Under the pieces are notes generated by a model. It was not told the origin of the DNA. It did not search any database and saw only the letters and a list, made by a program, of their open reading frames with translations. Made by a program: the position numbers and the translations under genes. Positions 8,360 to 16,156 of a stretch of 64,000 bases of DNA are shown here, piece by piece. Numbering within the stretch: the first letter of the stretch is position 1; each line of letters starts with the position of its first letter. This stretch comes from Acetobacterium paludosum. GTDB lineage: Bacteria > Bacillota > Clostridia > Eubacteriales > Eubacteriaceae. The stretch spans positions 186,001-250,000 of the forward strand of contig NZ_RXYA01000002.1 in assembly GCF_008086595.1 (NCBI RefSeq), given 5' to 3'.

Positions 8360-9031
8360 ATGAATTATTTTGTATCATTTTTGGAAGGTATCATTACTTT
8401 CATTTCACCTTGTCTTTTACCAATGCTGCCCATCTATATTTCATATTTCACTGGACAAACCCAAGCAGATAGTAAGTTCACTGTTATCATCAACGCATTT
8501 GGCTTCGTACTTGGGTTTACTTTCGTATTTATTTTGCTTGGGGCGTTTGCCGGGGGTATCGGAAGATTTTTGATTGAGTATAGTACCATTGTAAATTTGA
8601 TTGGTGGAATCATTATCATTATTTTTGGTTTAAATTTTATGGACGTATTGCACCTCCCATTTCTTAATGGCAACCGAAAAATCAACTTTGAAATTTTCAA
8701 AGTTGGATTTTTATCTTCTGTTCTATTCGGAATCGTTTTTTCCATTGGATGGACACCATGTGTGAGTACTTTTTTAGGCTCAGCCTTGATGTTAGCCACT
8801 TCCAGCGGGAGTACTTTAAAGGGTATATTAATGCTCTTTTCATTTTCTTTGGGACTTGGAATTCCATTTATGCTCAGTGCGATCTTAATTGACCGCCTAA
8901 AATCAACTTTTGATTTTATTAAACGTAATTATCGAATTATCAATCTGATTTCTGGAGGACTTCTTGTGATCGTTGGTATTTTAATGGCTACCAGCACAAT
9001 GGGATATTTTCTTTCGATTTTATCTTATTAA
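8360..9031 (+). CDS. ccdA: CcdA-type thiol-disulfide transmembrane reductase
   Basis: An integral membrane protein of 223 residues with about six membrane segments. The two conserved cysteines lie in FISPCLLPMLP (membrane segment 1) and GWTPCVSTFLG (segment 4); these form the reversible disulfide that carries electrons from cytoplasmic thioredoxin to the outside. AAGGAG precedes the ATG. The next gene encodes an extracytoplasmic TlpA-type thioredoxin, its probable electron acceptor. No cytochrome c assembly genes are nearby, so general extracytoplasmic thiol reduction is more likely than cytochrome maturation. Confidence 0.92.
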   Translation: MNYFVSFLEGIITFISPCLLPMLPIYISYFTGQTQADSKFTVIINAFGFVLGFTFVFILLGAFAGGIGRFLIEYSTIVNLIGGIIIIIFGLNFMDVLHLPFLNGNRKINFEIFKVGFLSSVLFGIVFSIGWTPCVSTFLGSALMLATSSGSTLKGILMLFSFSLGLGIPFMLSAILIDRLKSTFDFIKRNYRIINLISGGLLVIVGILMATSTMGYFLSILSY

Positions 9032-9041
9032 GGAGAAACCA

Positions 9042-9611
9042 ATGAAAAATAAAAAAATAACACTGATTATCAGTATCGTCGCTTTCACTGCTTTCCTGGG
9101 TATTGCATATTGGGGATACACTTTTCTGACATCACGATTTGCTTCTGAAGACCTCTCCCAAAATAAAGAAAACACCTCACAAAACACCACTAAAGAATCA
9201 GCGCCAGACTTTACCTTTTTTGATAAAGATGGGAACCCTGCTAAGCTTTCTGATTTTTCAGGACACCCTATTGTTCTTAACTTCTGGGCTTCCTGGTGTC
9301 CACCATGCAAAAGCGAAATGCCTCACTTTAATGCCGTCTACTCCGATAAAAAAGATGAGGTCGTATTTTTAATGGTGGATCTTGTGGATGGAGAACGGGA
9401 GACAAAAAATAAAGGACTTCAATATGTAACCGAACAGGGTTTTGATTTTCCTGTTTACTTTGATACAAAGCAGGAAGGCGCTGTAGCTTATAGCGTATCA
9501 TCCATACCTACCACCTTATTTATAAATGCAGCAGGCGATATTGTTAAAAGTTATCATGGTGCCATTGATGAAGACACTTTGAATAAAGGCATCGAATTAA
9601 TTACGAATTAG
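9042..9611 (+). CDS. membrane-anchored TlpA-like thioredoxin
   Basis: 189 residues: an N-terminal membrane anchor (about 6-26), a Ser/Thr/Asn-rich linker, then an AhpC/TSA-Redoxin fold with the active site NFWASWCPPCKSEMP and the cis-proline segment SSIPTTLFI. It should act outside the membrane and be kept reduced by the CcdA-type protein encoded ten bases upstream. AAGGAG supports the start. Targets are unknown. Confidence 0.92.
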   Translation: MKNKKITLIISIVAFTAFLGIAYWGYTFLTSRFASEDLSQNKENTSQNTTKESAPDFTFFDKDGNPAKLSDFSGHPIVLNFWASWCPPCKSEMPHFNAVYSDKKDEVVFLMVDLVDGERETKNKGLQYVTEQGFDFPVYFDTKQEGAVAYSVSSIPTTLFINAAGDIVKSYHGAIDEDTLNKGIELITN

Positions 9612-9620
9612 GAGAAGAAA

Positions 9621-9785
9621 ATGACAATACACATGATTATTGGTACAATTTTAGGCGGAGTTTTGGGGTTGCTTTATTACAAATTGGTTGGCTGTCCAAA
9701 CGGGAGCTGCCCTATCACTTCAAAGGCACATCGAACTGCTATTTACGGAGCCATTCTTGGTCTGCTCATAGGCGCTTCTTTTTAA
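9621..9785 (+). CDS. small two-segment membrane protein (DUF6132-like)
   Basis: A 54-residue frame beginning MTIHMIIGTILGGVLGLLY, with an AGGAGAA ribosome site. Two glycine-rich membrane segments (about 4-22 and 38-53) flank a short loop carrying two cysteines in GCPNGSCPIT. Small proteins of this shape often follow thioredoxin genes. The loop cysteines could exchange disulfides with the TlpA-like protein encoded nine bases upstream; that role is inferred from position and the CPNGSC motif only. Confidence 0.75.
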   Translation: MTIHMIIGTILGGVLGLLYYKLVGCPNGSCPITSKAHRTAIYGAILGLLIGASF

Positions 9786-9972
9786 AAAAATAAAGTGGCA
9801 AAGTTGACCTTTAAATATCAGATATATTTATCTAATATTGGGAGATTCTTTACCGCTTTTTTTATAGTATAACAGTATATTATTTTTTCGAATATCGCTT
9901 GTCTTCTAACCCAACTTCTTCAATTGTATCAATCGTTGCAGTTATTCTCAAACATTGATTAGCTCAAAAATC

Positions 9973-10029
9973 TCATTCAAAACGATCTAGATACTTATCG
10001 TCAATAAGTATCTAGATCGTTTTGAATGA
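9973..10029. repeat. perfect 26-bp inverted repeat (5-base spacer)
   Basis: Arms at 9973-9998 and 10004-10029 are exact reverse complements around CGTCA. No T run follows on either strand, so it is not an ordinary terminator. It lies in the gene-poor stretch between the thiol-redox operon and the rsmH relic. It may be a MITE-like remnant, a transcript-end stabiliser or a protein site. Confidence 0.85.
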
Positions 10030-10269
10030 AATATTGATATCCCTTCCAGTATACACGTTTCTTTTCAAGTGCATGCAATCCTAAATCATTGAGCACCACT
10101 GTGATCCCCATAATAATTATACTCACAAAAAAAACTGTTTTTAAATAACATGACACCTCGATTACCATCTAACCGATTTCCAACGTTACTGCTACCATCT
10201 CGGCCGAAACACCGGTCACATAAATTGGGCAAAGACTGCCAGATAACCAAATGCGATCTTATCTGATTC
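10030..10269. other. intergenic stretch, no gene recognised
   Basis: A minus-strand frame over 10086-10292 has no ribosome site and no recognisable motif, and it runs into the rsmH relic on the opposite strand. No other structure was seen here. Confidence 0.4.
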
Positions 10270-10480
10270 ATCAACGCCGATGAACCTAACACGCCAGAAA
10301 TTGCGAGGGCTATTATTTACTAAGGGAAAAAGGGAATCAGTATATCAACAACAACGTAGCTCCAAAGAATATCAAAGATACGCTTCAATCAATTCCTGGC
10401 AATAATAGTAAAGATACGATAAAAAAGTCTTGCCATAATACTGTAATAATTTCATCGGAGAAATAGTCTTATTTAGGATG
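10270..10480 (+). pseudogene. decayed fragment of an rsmH-like methyltransferase gene
   Basis: By eye, 10273-10436 aligns almost without gaps to 15097-15260 of the intact rsmH-like gene, sharing blocks such as GGAATCAGTATATC, CTTCAATCAATTCC and AATAGTAAAGAT. Two glutamine codons have become stops (CAA to TAA, CAG to TAG) and one base is missing. A further short match (TTTCAT..GGAGAA..GTCTT, about 10450-10478) corresponds to about 15373-15400, so the copy also carries an internal deletion. It lies in direct orientation to the intact copy and 4.8 kb from it. Confidence 0.85.
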
Positions 10481-10526
10481 CCCCAATTGATTAGATGCAA
10501 TAGGATCAAGTCTATTTTTCAGAACA

Positions 10527-11633
10527 CTATTTTTCTGATTCCAAAATTTTCAATTCACTAACAACCTCCATCGCTCGAGCAACGACGACATCCATATTGT
10601 AATAGCGATATTCGGCGAGCCGGCCGGCAAAAACGACATTTTCTTCAACATCAGCTTTGGCTTTATACTTTAAATAGAGTTCCTGCCATTCTTTTGTTGG
10701 AAATGGATAAAAAGGTTCTTCTCCGTCGCCGGGGAATTCTTTCATGACTGTTGTTTTCTGGTGTTGCTGTCCTGTTATTTTTTTATATTCCGTAATCCGC
10801 GTGAAATCATAATCGTTGGGATAATTAACTACCGCTGCATCTTGAAAAGATTCGCAATCATGGTCTTCCATTTCAAAACGGACGCTCCTATATTTCAGTT
10901 TACCAAATTGATTATCATAAAAATAATCAACTGGTCCAGTGTAGATCATCTTGTCATAGTCAATCGCGTCGGTCACTTCCTTGTAATCAGTATTGAGCAT
11001 CACCTTGATATTCAGGCGATCGATCATCTGCTCACACATTTTAGTATAACCCGCTTTGGGAATCCCCTGATAACGATCTGTGAAATACCGGGTATCCCGG
11101 TTGAACCGGAAAGGGATCCGGGATATTACTGACGGGTCCAGTTCGCTCGGCGACACGCCCCATTGTTTAGTGGTGTAGTTCATAAAGAATTTTTCATAGA
11201 TATCTCTGCCGGCATTGCTTAAGGCCACATCCTCGCTGCTTTTTATCAGCTCCACCTTTTCCTTTTGGCTTTCGATAAAATCCGCCATTTCAAACTGGGA
11301 AAGGTTGGTGTTATACAACTGATTAATGGTCTCCAGCGTAATCGGCATGGGAATAAACTGTCCGTCCACAAAGCTTAAAACGCGATGCTGATAATCCTGC
11401 CATTCGGTGAATTGGCTCAGATATTTCCAAACTTGCTGATTATTGGTATGAAAGATGTGGGGGCCATAGTTGTGAATCAGGATATGGTTGGCATTGTAGC
11501 TATCATAGGCATTTCCGCCGATATGTTGCCTTTTTTCGATGATCAGAATTTTGTTGTTTTCATTTTGAGCCAACAGATTGGCAAAGGTCAGTCCCGCCAA
11601 ACCCGCTCCGACGATGAGATAGTTGAATTTCAT
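10527..11633 (-). CDS. glf: UDP-galactopyranose mutase
   Basis: Interconverts UDP-galactopyranose and UDP-galactofuranose using reduced FAD; cytoplasmic. 368 residues, normal length. The N-terminal dinucleotide motif GAGLAGLTFANLLA, HIGGNAYDS, GPHIFHTN, the NYTTKQWG segment and the C-terminal GRLAEYRYYNMD are all Glf hallmarks. GAGG lies upstream of the ATG. It follows a flippase-like gene and a glycosyltransferase on the same strand, so the block probably builds a galactofuranose-containing surface glycan. Confidence 0.96.
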   Translation of the reverse strand: MKFNYLIVGAGLAGLTFANLLAQNENNKILIIEKRQHIGGNAYDSYNANHILIHNYGPHIFHTNNQQVWKYLSQFTEWQDYQHRVLSFVDGQFIPMPITLETINQLYNTNLSQFEMADFIESQKEKVELIKSSEDVALSNAGRDIYEKFFMNYTTKQWGVSPSELDPSVISRIPFRFNRDTRYFTDRYQGIPKAGYTKMCEQMIDRLNIKVMLNTDYKEVTDAIDYDKMIYTGPVDYFYDNQFGKLKYRSVRFEMEDHDCESFQDAAVVNYPNDYDFTRITEYKKITGQQHQKTTVMKEFPGDGEEPFYPFPTKEWQELYLKYKAKADVEENVVFAGRLAEYRYYNMDVVVARAMEVVSELKILESEK

Positions 11634-11738
11634 ATAATTTCCTCATATATTAAGTTTTGCAAGGAAGTAATATATAACATGAAGCGGCAGCCTTGCAATC
11701 TGACGTCCTTTTCTTAGCTTTGATCTTTGCTTTTAGAC

Positions 11739-12815
11739 TTAAATGATCGGTTCTTCTAGATTATTCGTTTTTTTTTCTATTTTTATTGATTTTACATCTT
11801 TTTTCAACAGAAACGACTTGGCAACGACAACAATCAAACTGATGATCACCAGAAAATAGAAGTCCAACCCTCGGGTAACCAAAAGTGATGGTGTTAACAA
11901 GGCACTGGTAAATACTCCCTGGAATACGGTGTAGTACATCAATTCGGTAATGCCTTGAGCCCCCGGCAGGGGCATCATTTCCACGGCCACATAAATCGCC
12001 GCCTGAAGCAGCACCACCGTGACCATAGAAGTCCCACTCAGGGAAAATCCCTTATATACAAAATAAGTAAGAATATACAGACAGTTACGCTGCAGAAACG
12101 TCAAGATGAAGACAACCAGAATTTTCGTTTTGTTCAGCATTAAAAAATTGACGGCGCCATGGTAACCTTCAATAAAGCTTTCAATTTTCAGCTGGCGTTC
12201 CTTTGATAATTTAAGGATATGGATTCTAATCAAAAATCCGTCAACAGATTGAGTGATTTGACGCACAATCCCAGGTACAAACATGGCGGCAAGCAGAACG
12301 ACAACGGATATGATATTGAGTGCCAAGCCCAGATAATATAAAGCCATGAAGCTCTTGAGATAGTAAGTCAACGGAGCATACCAAAACACCAACAGCACAA
12401 CGCCGATGAGAGCGAGTACCAGCTTGCTAAACAGTGCCAATATCATTAATATCACCGAACTATTCGATAAAGAGTTTCCATCTTTTCTCATATAATAGAG
12501 CTGCATTGGCTGTCCACCTAGGGCGGAAGGCGTGATGGATGAATAAAAATAGCCGATAAAAGAATAAGCAATGCATCGAAGCATGCTGTTTGTTTCACCA
12601 AGACCATGCATTAAATACCAAATGATGACGGCCTCGAGGACAACAAAAATCAGAGCCGCCAAAATAGCAAGGAACAGATAGCCGACATTCATACTGGAAA
12701 TAGCAATCAGGATCTCCCCAATGTCATTGCCCTGTAGCATTGTATAAATCGTCAGACCCATGACGAACAGGAAAAAGAGCAAATAAATCAACTTTTTGTT
12801 TACTTTTACAGCCAT
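11739..12815 (-). CDS. flippase-like / lysylphosphatidylglycerol synthase TM-domain (UPF0104) protein
   Basis: A polytopic membrane protein of 358 residues with about eight membrane segments and the family signatures SSITPSALGGQPMQLYYM and MPLPGAQGITELMYY. The C-terminal aminoacyl-transferase domain of MprF is absent, so this is the stand-alone membrane module, proposed in several systems to move lipid-linked sugars. The start is set at 12815 because AAAGGAGG immediately precedes it; the longer frame to 12872 would overlap the glycosyltransferase gene. It lies between glf and a GT2 gene, supporting a glycan role. Confidence 0.85.
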   Translation of the reverse strand: MAVKVNKKLIYLLFFLFVMGLTIYTMLQGNDIGEILIAISSMNVGYLFLAILAALIFVVLEAVIIWYLMHGLGETNSMLRCIAYSFIGYFYSSITPSALGGQPMQLYYMRKDGNSLSNSSVILMILALFSKLVLALIGVVLLVFWYAPLTYYLKSFMALYYLGLALNIISVVVLLAAMFVPGIVRQITQSVDGFLIRIHILKLSKERQLKIESFIEGYHGAVNFLMLNKTKILVVFILTFLQRNCLYILTYFVYKGFSLSGTSMVTVVLLQAAIYVAVEMMPLPGAQGITELMYYTVFQGVFTSALLTPSLLVTRGLDFYFLVIISLIVVVAKSFLLKKDVKSIKIEKKTNNLEEPII

Positions 12816-12843
12816 CCGCCCCTCCTTTCCGATGCCGGTAGCA

Positions 12844-13884
12844 TCAATTGAATTTATAAATTTTTTGAGCAACGCGATAACCGGAAATCGACAGTTTTCT
12901 GCCGACGGAACCGGGCATATTAGTTAAGCCACTCATTGATGTATATTTCAGTTTACGATAAAGATTTTTATCGCGTGACTTGATCTCGTTCCACAATTTG
13001 TTTTTTTGCAGCATCGATTCTTCAGAATTAATCATCAGCAACAAAATATTGGTGATGGACATAATAATTGACAGATAGCGATACATATACGCCGCAAGTC
13101 TCGGTTCATTCTTTTTCACGGCATGTAAATCGACACAGGTCAGCATCCGTTCCGTTACCCGGATTTGCTGATCAATCCGGCTGAGCATGACATCTTCATT
13201 CACGGATTGATCCTCTCTGCCTATGAAATAGTGATAAAGATCAACATTCATATAGTATAGGTGCTCAACATAGGGTAACGGCTGGTAGGCAAAAATATTG
13301 TCAACATAGAACGTGTGCTCTGGCAGTTTTACCCCACTTTTTCTTAAAATTGCTGTTTTGAAAATTTGCGAATGCATAAGCAAATACTGAGATGCTCTAA
13401 AATTGCCAATATCCTTCCATCTGCATAATTTTTCGTCATCCAAAACATTCTTGTAAGAGATATCATGATGCGTTTCTTCATACAGATGGTCATAAACATA
13501 ATTACAAATGAACAAATCTGGAATGATAGTTCCGGGATTACTCTGTTTTTTTAGACAAAAATCTCTAATTCTGAACATCAATCGGTCCAATGCCTGCCGA
13601 TCCAACCAATCATCGGAATCCACAACCTTGAAATAAATCCCGGTTGCATTTTCCAACCCCACATTTACGCCTGAACCATGACCGCCATTTTCTTTGTTGA
13701 TAACCTTGATCATGTCTGGATACTTGATGCTGTAATCCTCAGCTATTTCACGTGTTTTGTCTGTTGAACCATCATTGATGATGATGATTTCCACATCATT
13801 TCCGGCACATAATAATGAATCAATACAGCGATTCATATAGTCTTCTGAGTTATAACAGGGAACTACAAAGGATATATATTTCAT
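12844..13884 (-). CDS. family 2 glycosyltransferase
   Basis: 346 residues with an N-terminal GT-A fold: VVPCYNSEDYMNRCIDSLL, IINDGSTDKT, ENGGHGSGVNVG and the metal-binding DSDDWLD. The remaining 200 residues have the architecture of wall or capsule glycosyltransferases. AAAGGTG precedes the ATG, and the start overlaps the stop of the upstream ABC relic as ATGA. Probably transfers a sugar for a surface glycan together with Glf and the flippase-like protein; the donor is not predictable. Confidence 0.9.
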   Translation of the reverse strand: MKYISFVVPCYNSEDYMNRCIDSLLCAGNDVEIIIINDGSTDKTREIAEDYSIKYPDMIKVINKENGGHGSGVNVGLENATGIYFKVVDSDDWLDRQALDRLMFRIRDFCLKKQSNPGTIIPDLFICNYVYDHLYEETHHDISYKNVLDDEKLCRWKDIGNFRASQYLLMHSQIFKTAILRKSGVKLPEHTFYVDNIFAYQPLPYVEHLYYMNVDLYHYFIGREDQSVNEDVMLSRIDQQIRVTERMLTCVDLHAVKKNEPRLAAYMYRYLSIIMSITNILLLMINSEESMLQKNKLWNEIKSRDKNLYRKLKYTSMSGLTNMPGSVGRKLSISGYRVAQKIYKFN

Positions 13885-14147
13885 GCTGACACCTTTCTAG
13901 ATACTTCGCAATGCACCAATAAGCTTGAAGCAACTGGTACTTGCTGATGCTCGCACTGTTCAAAAGCCGATACGTCTAAACAGCCGATGATCGTCATCAT
14001 CGGCTGTTTTCCTGTTTTAGCTGAACCGAGAATTGAATCAAACTCCGTCTCGTTCACTAAAAATTCGATGTGTTTAAGCATTTCAAGGTTTTCCTCACTT
14101 GTGTTATATTTTTTGGTGATATCCTGCATCGATAATAATTTATTCAT
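13881..14147 (-). pseudogene. decayed N-terminus of a MacB-like ABC ATPase
   Basis: The frame keeps a ribosome site (GGAGG) and an 88-residue reading frame, but only the first 60 residues look like an ABC ATPase: LLSMQDITKKY, LKHIEFLVNETEF and SILGSAKTGKQPMMTIIGCLD. The Walker A site, normally G-x-SGSGKST, is ruined (GSAKTGKQP), and the Q-loop, signature and Walker B are absent. It is broken compared with the intact homologue at 1181-1864. It may still be translated ahead of the glycosyltransferase, whose start overlaps its stop. Confidence 0.75.
13978..14009. repeat. perfect 14-bp inverted repeat inside the ABC relic
   Basis: AAACAGCCGATGAT at 13978-13991 is the exact complement of 13996-14009 across a CGTC spacer. 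It coincides with the destroyed Walker A region. Confidence 0.85.
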
Positions 14148-14417
14148 ATTTGCCTCCATTAATTGTCAGTGCTTTCATTACACCGATATTGTTATTTTTT
14201 CACTGCTCATTACTGATTCAATCGCTGATTCAATACTCCCCCACTCCATTATTATTCAGCAAATATTGTAACATTATAATCGCCACATTGTCCTTAAAGA
14301 AATAATCGACGGCTAAAAAAGCATGTCTTTTTTGCTGTGAATTTGATTTTATGAGTTGTATTTGGTATTATAATATTTCAACAACATTAAAAAACTATTA
14401 AAAAGGTGGAAAAAAGA

Positions 14418-14498
14418 ATGCGCACAACATATTATATGAAATTCATTTCAAATTTCGAATTTGCACACGCTAAATTTCTAGTGTCACGCAATGGATAA
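14418..14498 (+). CDS. 26-residue leader ORF overlapping the rsmH-like start
   Basis: An ATG with a good AGGTGG site opens a 26-codon frame ending at 14498, eight bases inside the rsmH-like gene (shared ATGGATAA). The rsmH-like ATG at 14491 has no ribosome site of its own. The short frame may therefore load ribosomes by translational coupling. Alternatively it is the remnant of a longer N-terminus separated by a frameshift. The peptide itself shows no recognised motif. Confidence 0.5.
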   Translation: MRTTYYMKFISNFEFAHAKFLVSRNG

Positions 14499-15540
14499 TC
14501 AAGAGCAAAAACATCAGCGACGTCCGCGATATAAAGGCACTCACCCAAAAGCTTATAAAGATAAGTATAAGGAACTACAACCAGAAAAATATGCTGAGAC
14601 GGTGGAAAAAGTTATTCAAAAGGGCAGTACCCCTGCCGGTATGCATCGTTCAATTTGTGTTAAAGAAATATTGGAATTCCTGCAAATCACACCTGGGCAG
14701 ACAGGATTGGATGCCACCCTTGGTTTTGGCGGCCATACTTTGGAGATGCTTAAATGTTTAGATTCAAAGGGACACTTGTACGCAACAGATGTCGATTCGA
14801 TTGAGTTGCCCCGCACCCAAAAGCGCTTAGCGAGCTTAGGCTATGGCTCTGATATTTTAACCATCAAGCAGATGAACTTTTCCGCTATTGATCAAATTGC
14901 TTTAGAATCAGGGCCATTGAATTTTGTATTGGCAGATTTGGGAGTCTCTTCAATGCAGATCGACAATCCCGAAAGAGGATTTTCATTTAAAAGTGAAGGG
15001 CCATTAGACTTACGCCTGAATCCTGAAAAAGGGATATCTGCCGCGGATCGTTTAAAAACTATTTCCCAGGATGAATTAGAAGGGATGTTGGTCGAAAACG
15101 CGGATGAGCCTAACGCCGCCGCAATCGCTGACGCAATTATTTCCCAACGTAATAAAGGAATCAGTATATCCACAACAACGCAGCTTCAGAAAATTATCAA
15201 CGATACACTTCAATCAATTCCAGGATGCAATAGTAAAGATGCGATAAAAAAATCCTGTCAACGATGCTTTCAGGCGTTACGAATTGATGTCAATGATGAA
15301 TTTGAAGTGTTGTACGAATTTTTGGAAAAGCTTCCTGCTGCCCTTGCTGAGGGCGGACGCATCGCAATCCTTTCATTTCATTCAGGAGAAGATCGTCTTG
15401 TTAAAAAATCTTTTCAGCGCTTTTTTCGTGAAGGCGTCTATCGTGAAATAGCTCCCGGTCCTATTCGGCCCTCGGCAGAAGAATGCAGTACCAATGGTCG
15501 CGCACGTTCTGCTAAACTGCGATGGGCTGTAAAAGCATGA
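14491..15540 (+). CDS. rsmH: RsmH/MraW-family SAM-dependent methyltransferase (paralogue outside a dcw cluster)
   Basis: 349 residues with the RsmH pattern: DATLGFGGHT (SAM loop), ADLGVSSMQIDNPERGFSF, GPLDLRLN, FQALRIDVNDE and ISFHSGEDRLVKK. RsmH methylates N4 of C1402 in 16S rRNA. This copy has an extra 45-residue basic N-terminus and FHSGED where FHSLEDR is usual, and it is not beside mraZ, ftsL or pbp genes. It may therefore be a second RsmH with another target; this is inference. Related debris lies at 10270-10480. Confidence 0.85.
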   Translation: MDNQEQKHQRRPRYKGTHPKAYKDKYKELQPEKYAETVEKVIQKGSTPAGMHRSICVKEILEFLQITPGQTGLDATLGFGGHTLEMLKCLDSKGHLYATDVDSIELPRTQKRLASLGYGSDILTIKQMNFSAIDQIALESGPLNFVLADLGVSSMQIDNPERGFSFKSEGPLDLRLNPEKGISAADRLKTISQDELEGMLVENADEPNAAAIADAIISQRNKGISISTTTQLQKIINDTLQSIPGCNSKDAIKKSCQRCFQALRIDVNDEFEVLYEFLEKLPAALAEGGRIAILSFHSGEDRLVKKSFQRFFREGVYREIAPGPIRPSAEECSTNGRARSAKLRWAVKA

Positions 15541-15650
15541 CCTTTAATTTTCATCCGTCTACCTCAGCGCAAAACCACCAGCCTTTGCCAGAGGAGCGAG
15601 CTTCTAGTTTATGATATGGTTTTCAGGTTTAAAAAAGTCATTATTAATTA

Positions 15651-15693
15651 TTGACCTTTTTACTGTTTCTTTATATAATTGTAGCATGCTACA
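15651..15693 (+). promoter_or_regulatory. promoter with overlapping palindromic operator for the MarR-MFS pair
   Basis: TTGACC (15651-15656) and TATAAT (15674-15679) are spaced by 17 bases. Immediately after the -10 lies a perfect 14-bp palindrome, TGTAGCATGCTACA (15680-15693), covering the expected start of transcription. This is the usual arrangement for autorepression by a MarR protein. Confidence 0.8.
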
Positions 15694-15711
15694 TATTTAG
15701 TGAGGACAACG

Positions 15712-16143
15712 ATGCAACAACATGATGATATCGGATTTATTATAAAACTTATTAATGAATGTATTGAAAAAAAAGCCAATCAAACCCTTAAACAGTTCGA
15801 TTTGACTTTATCTCAGGCTCGTATTCTTTTTTATCTACATGATCATAATGAGGCAACAACCTCTCAGAAAGATCTTGAAGACTTTTTTGAAGTAACCCAT
15901 CCTACAATTATTGGTATCTTAAACCGATTAGAGGGAAAATGCTTTATTAGAAGTGAAACAAATTCAAAGGATAAACGGGTGAAGAATATTTTTCTAACCG
16001 ATAAAGGTATCAATCTCTTTTGTTCGATGGAACATTTCCGAAAAACAATTGAACAAAAAATGATACAGGACTTGACAAACGATCAAATCAGAGAGTTGCA
16101 CACATCATTAAAAACCGTCTATAAAAATATTCAGGAAATTTAA
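15712..16143 (+). CDS. MarR-family transcriptional regulator
   Basis: A 143-residue winged-helix dimer. The segment TSQKDLEDFFEVTHPTIIGILNRLEGKCFIR is the helix-turn-helix, followed by the wing RSETNSKDKRVKNIFLTDKG. GAGGA precedes the ATG at 15712; the longer frame from GTG 15700 would include that site. It probably represses its own promoter through the palindrome at 15680 and controls the drug exporter encoded 13 bases downstream. Confidence 0.92.
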   Translation: MQQHDDIGFIIKLINECIEKKANQTLKQFDLTLSQARILFYLHDHNEATTSQKDLEDFFEVTHPTIIGILNRLEGKCFIRSETNSKDKRVKNIFLTDKGINLFCSMEHFRKTIEQKMIQDLTNDQIRELHTSLKTVYKNIQEI

Positions 16144-16156
16144 AGGAGAAATATTA

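Noticed and set aside
9973-10029. inverted repeat as an intrinsic terminator
   Set aside because: No T-rich tract follows the stem on either strand, and it is nearly 190 bases from the nearest stop codon.
10086-10292. 68-residue minus-strand frame
   Set aside because: No ribosome site and it runs into the rsmH relic on the other strand.
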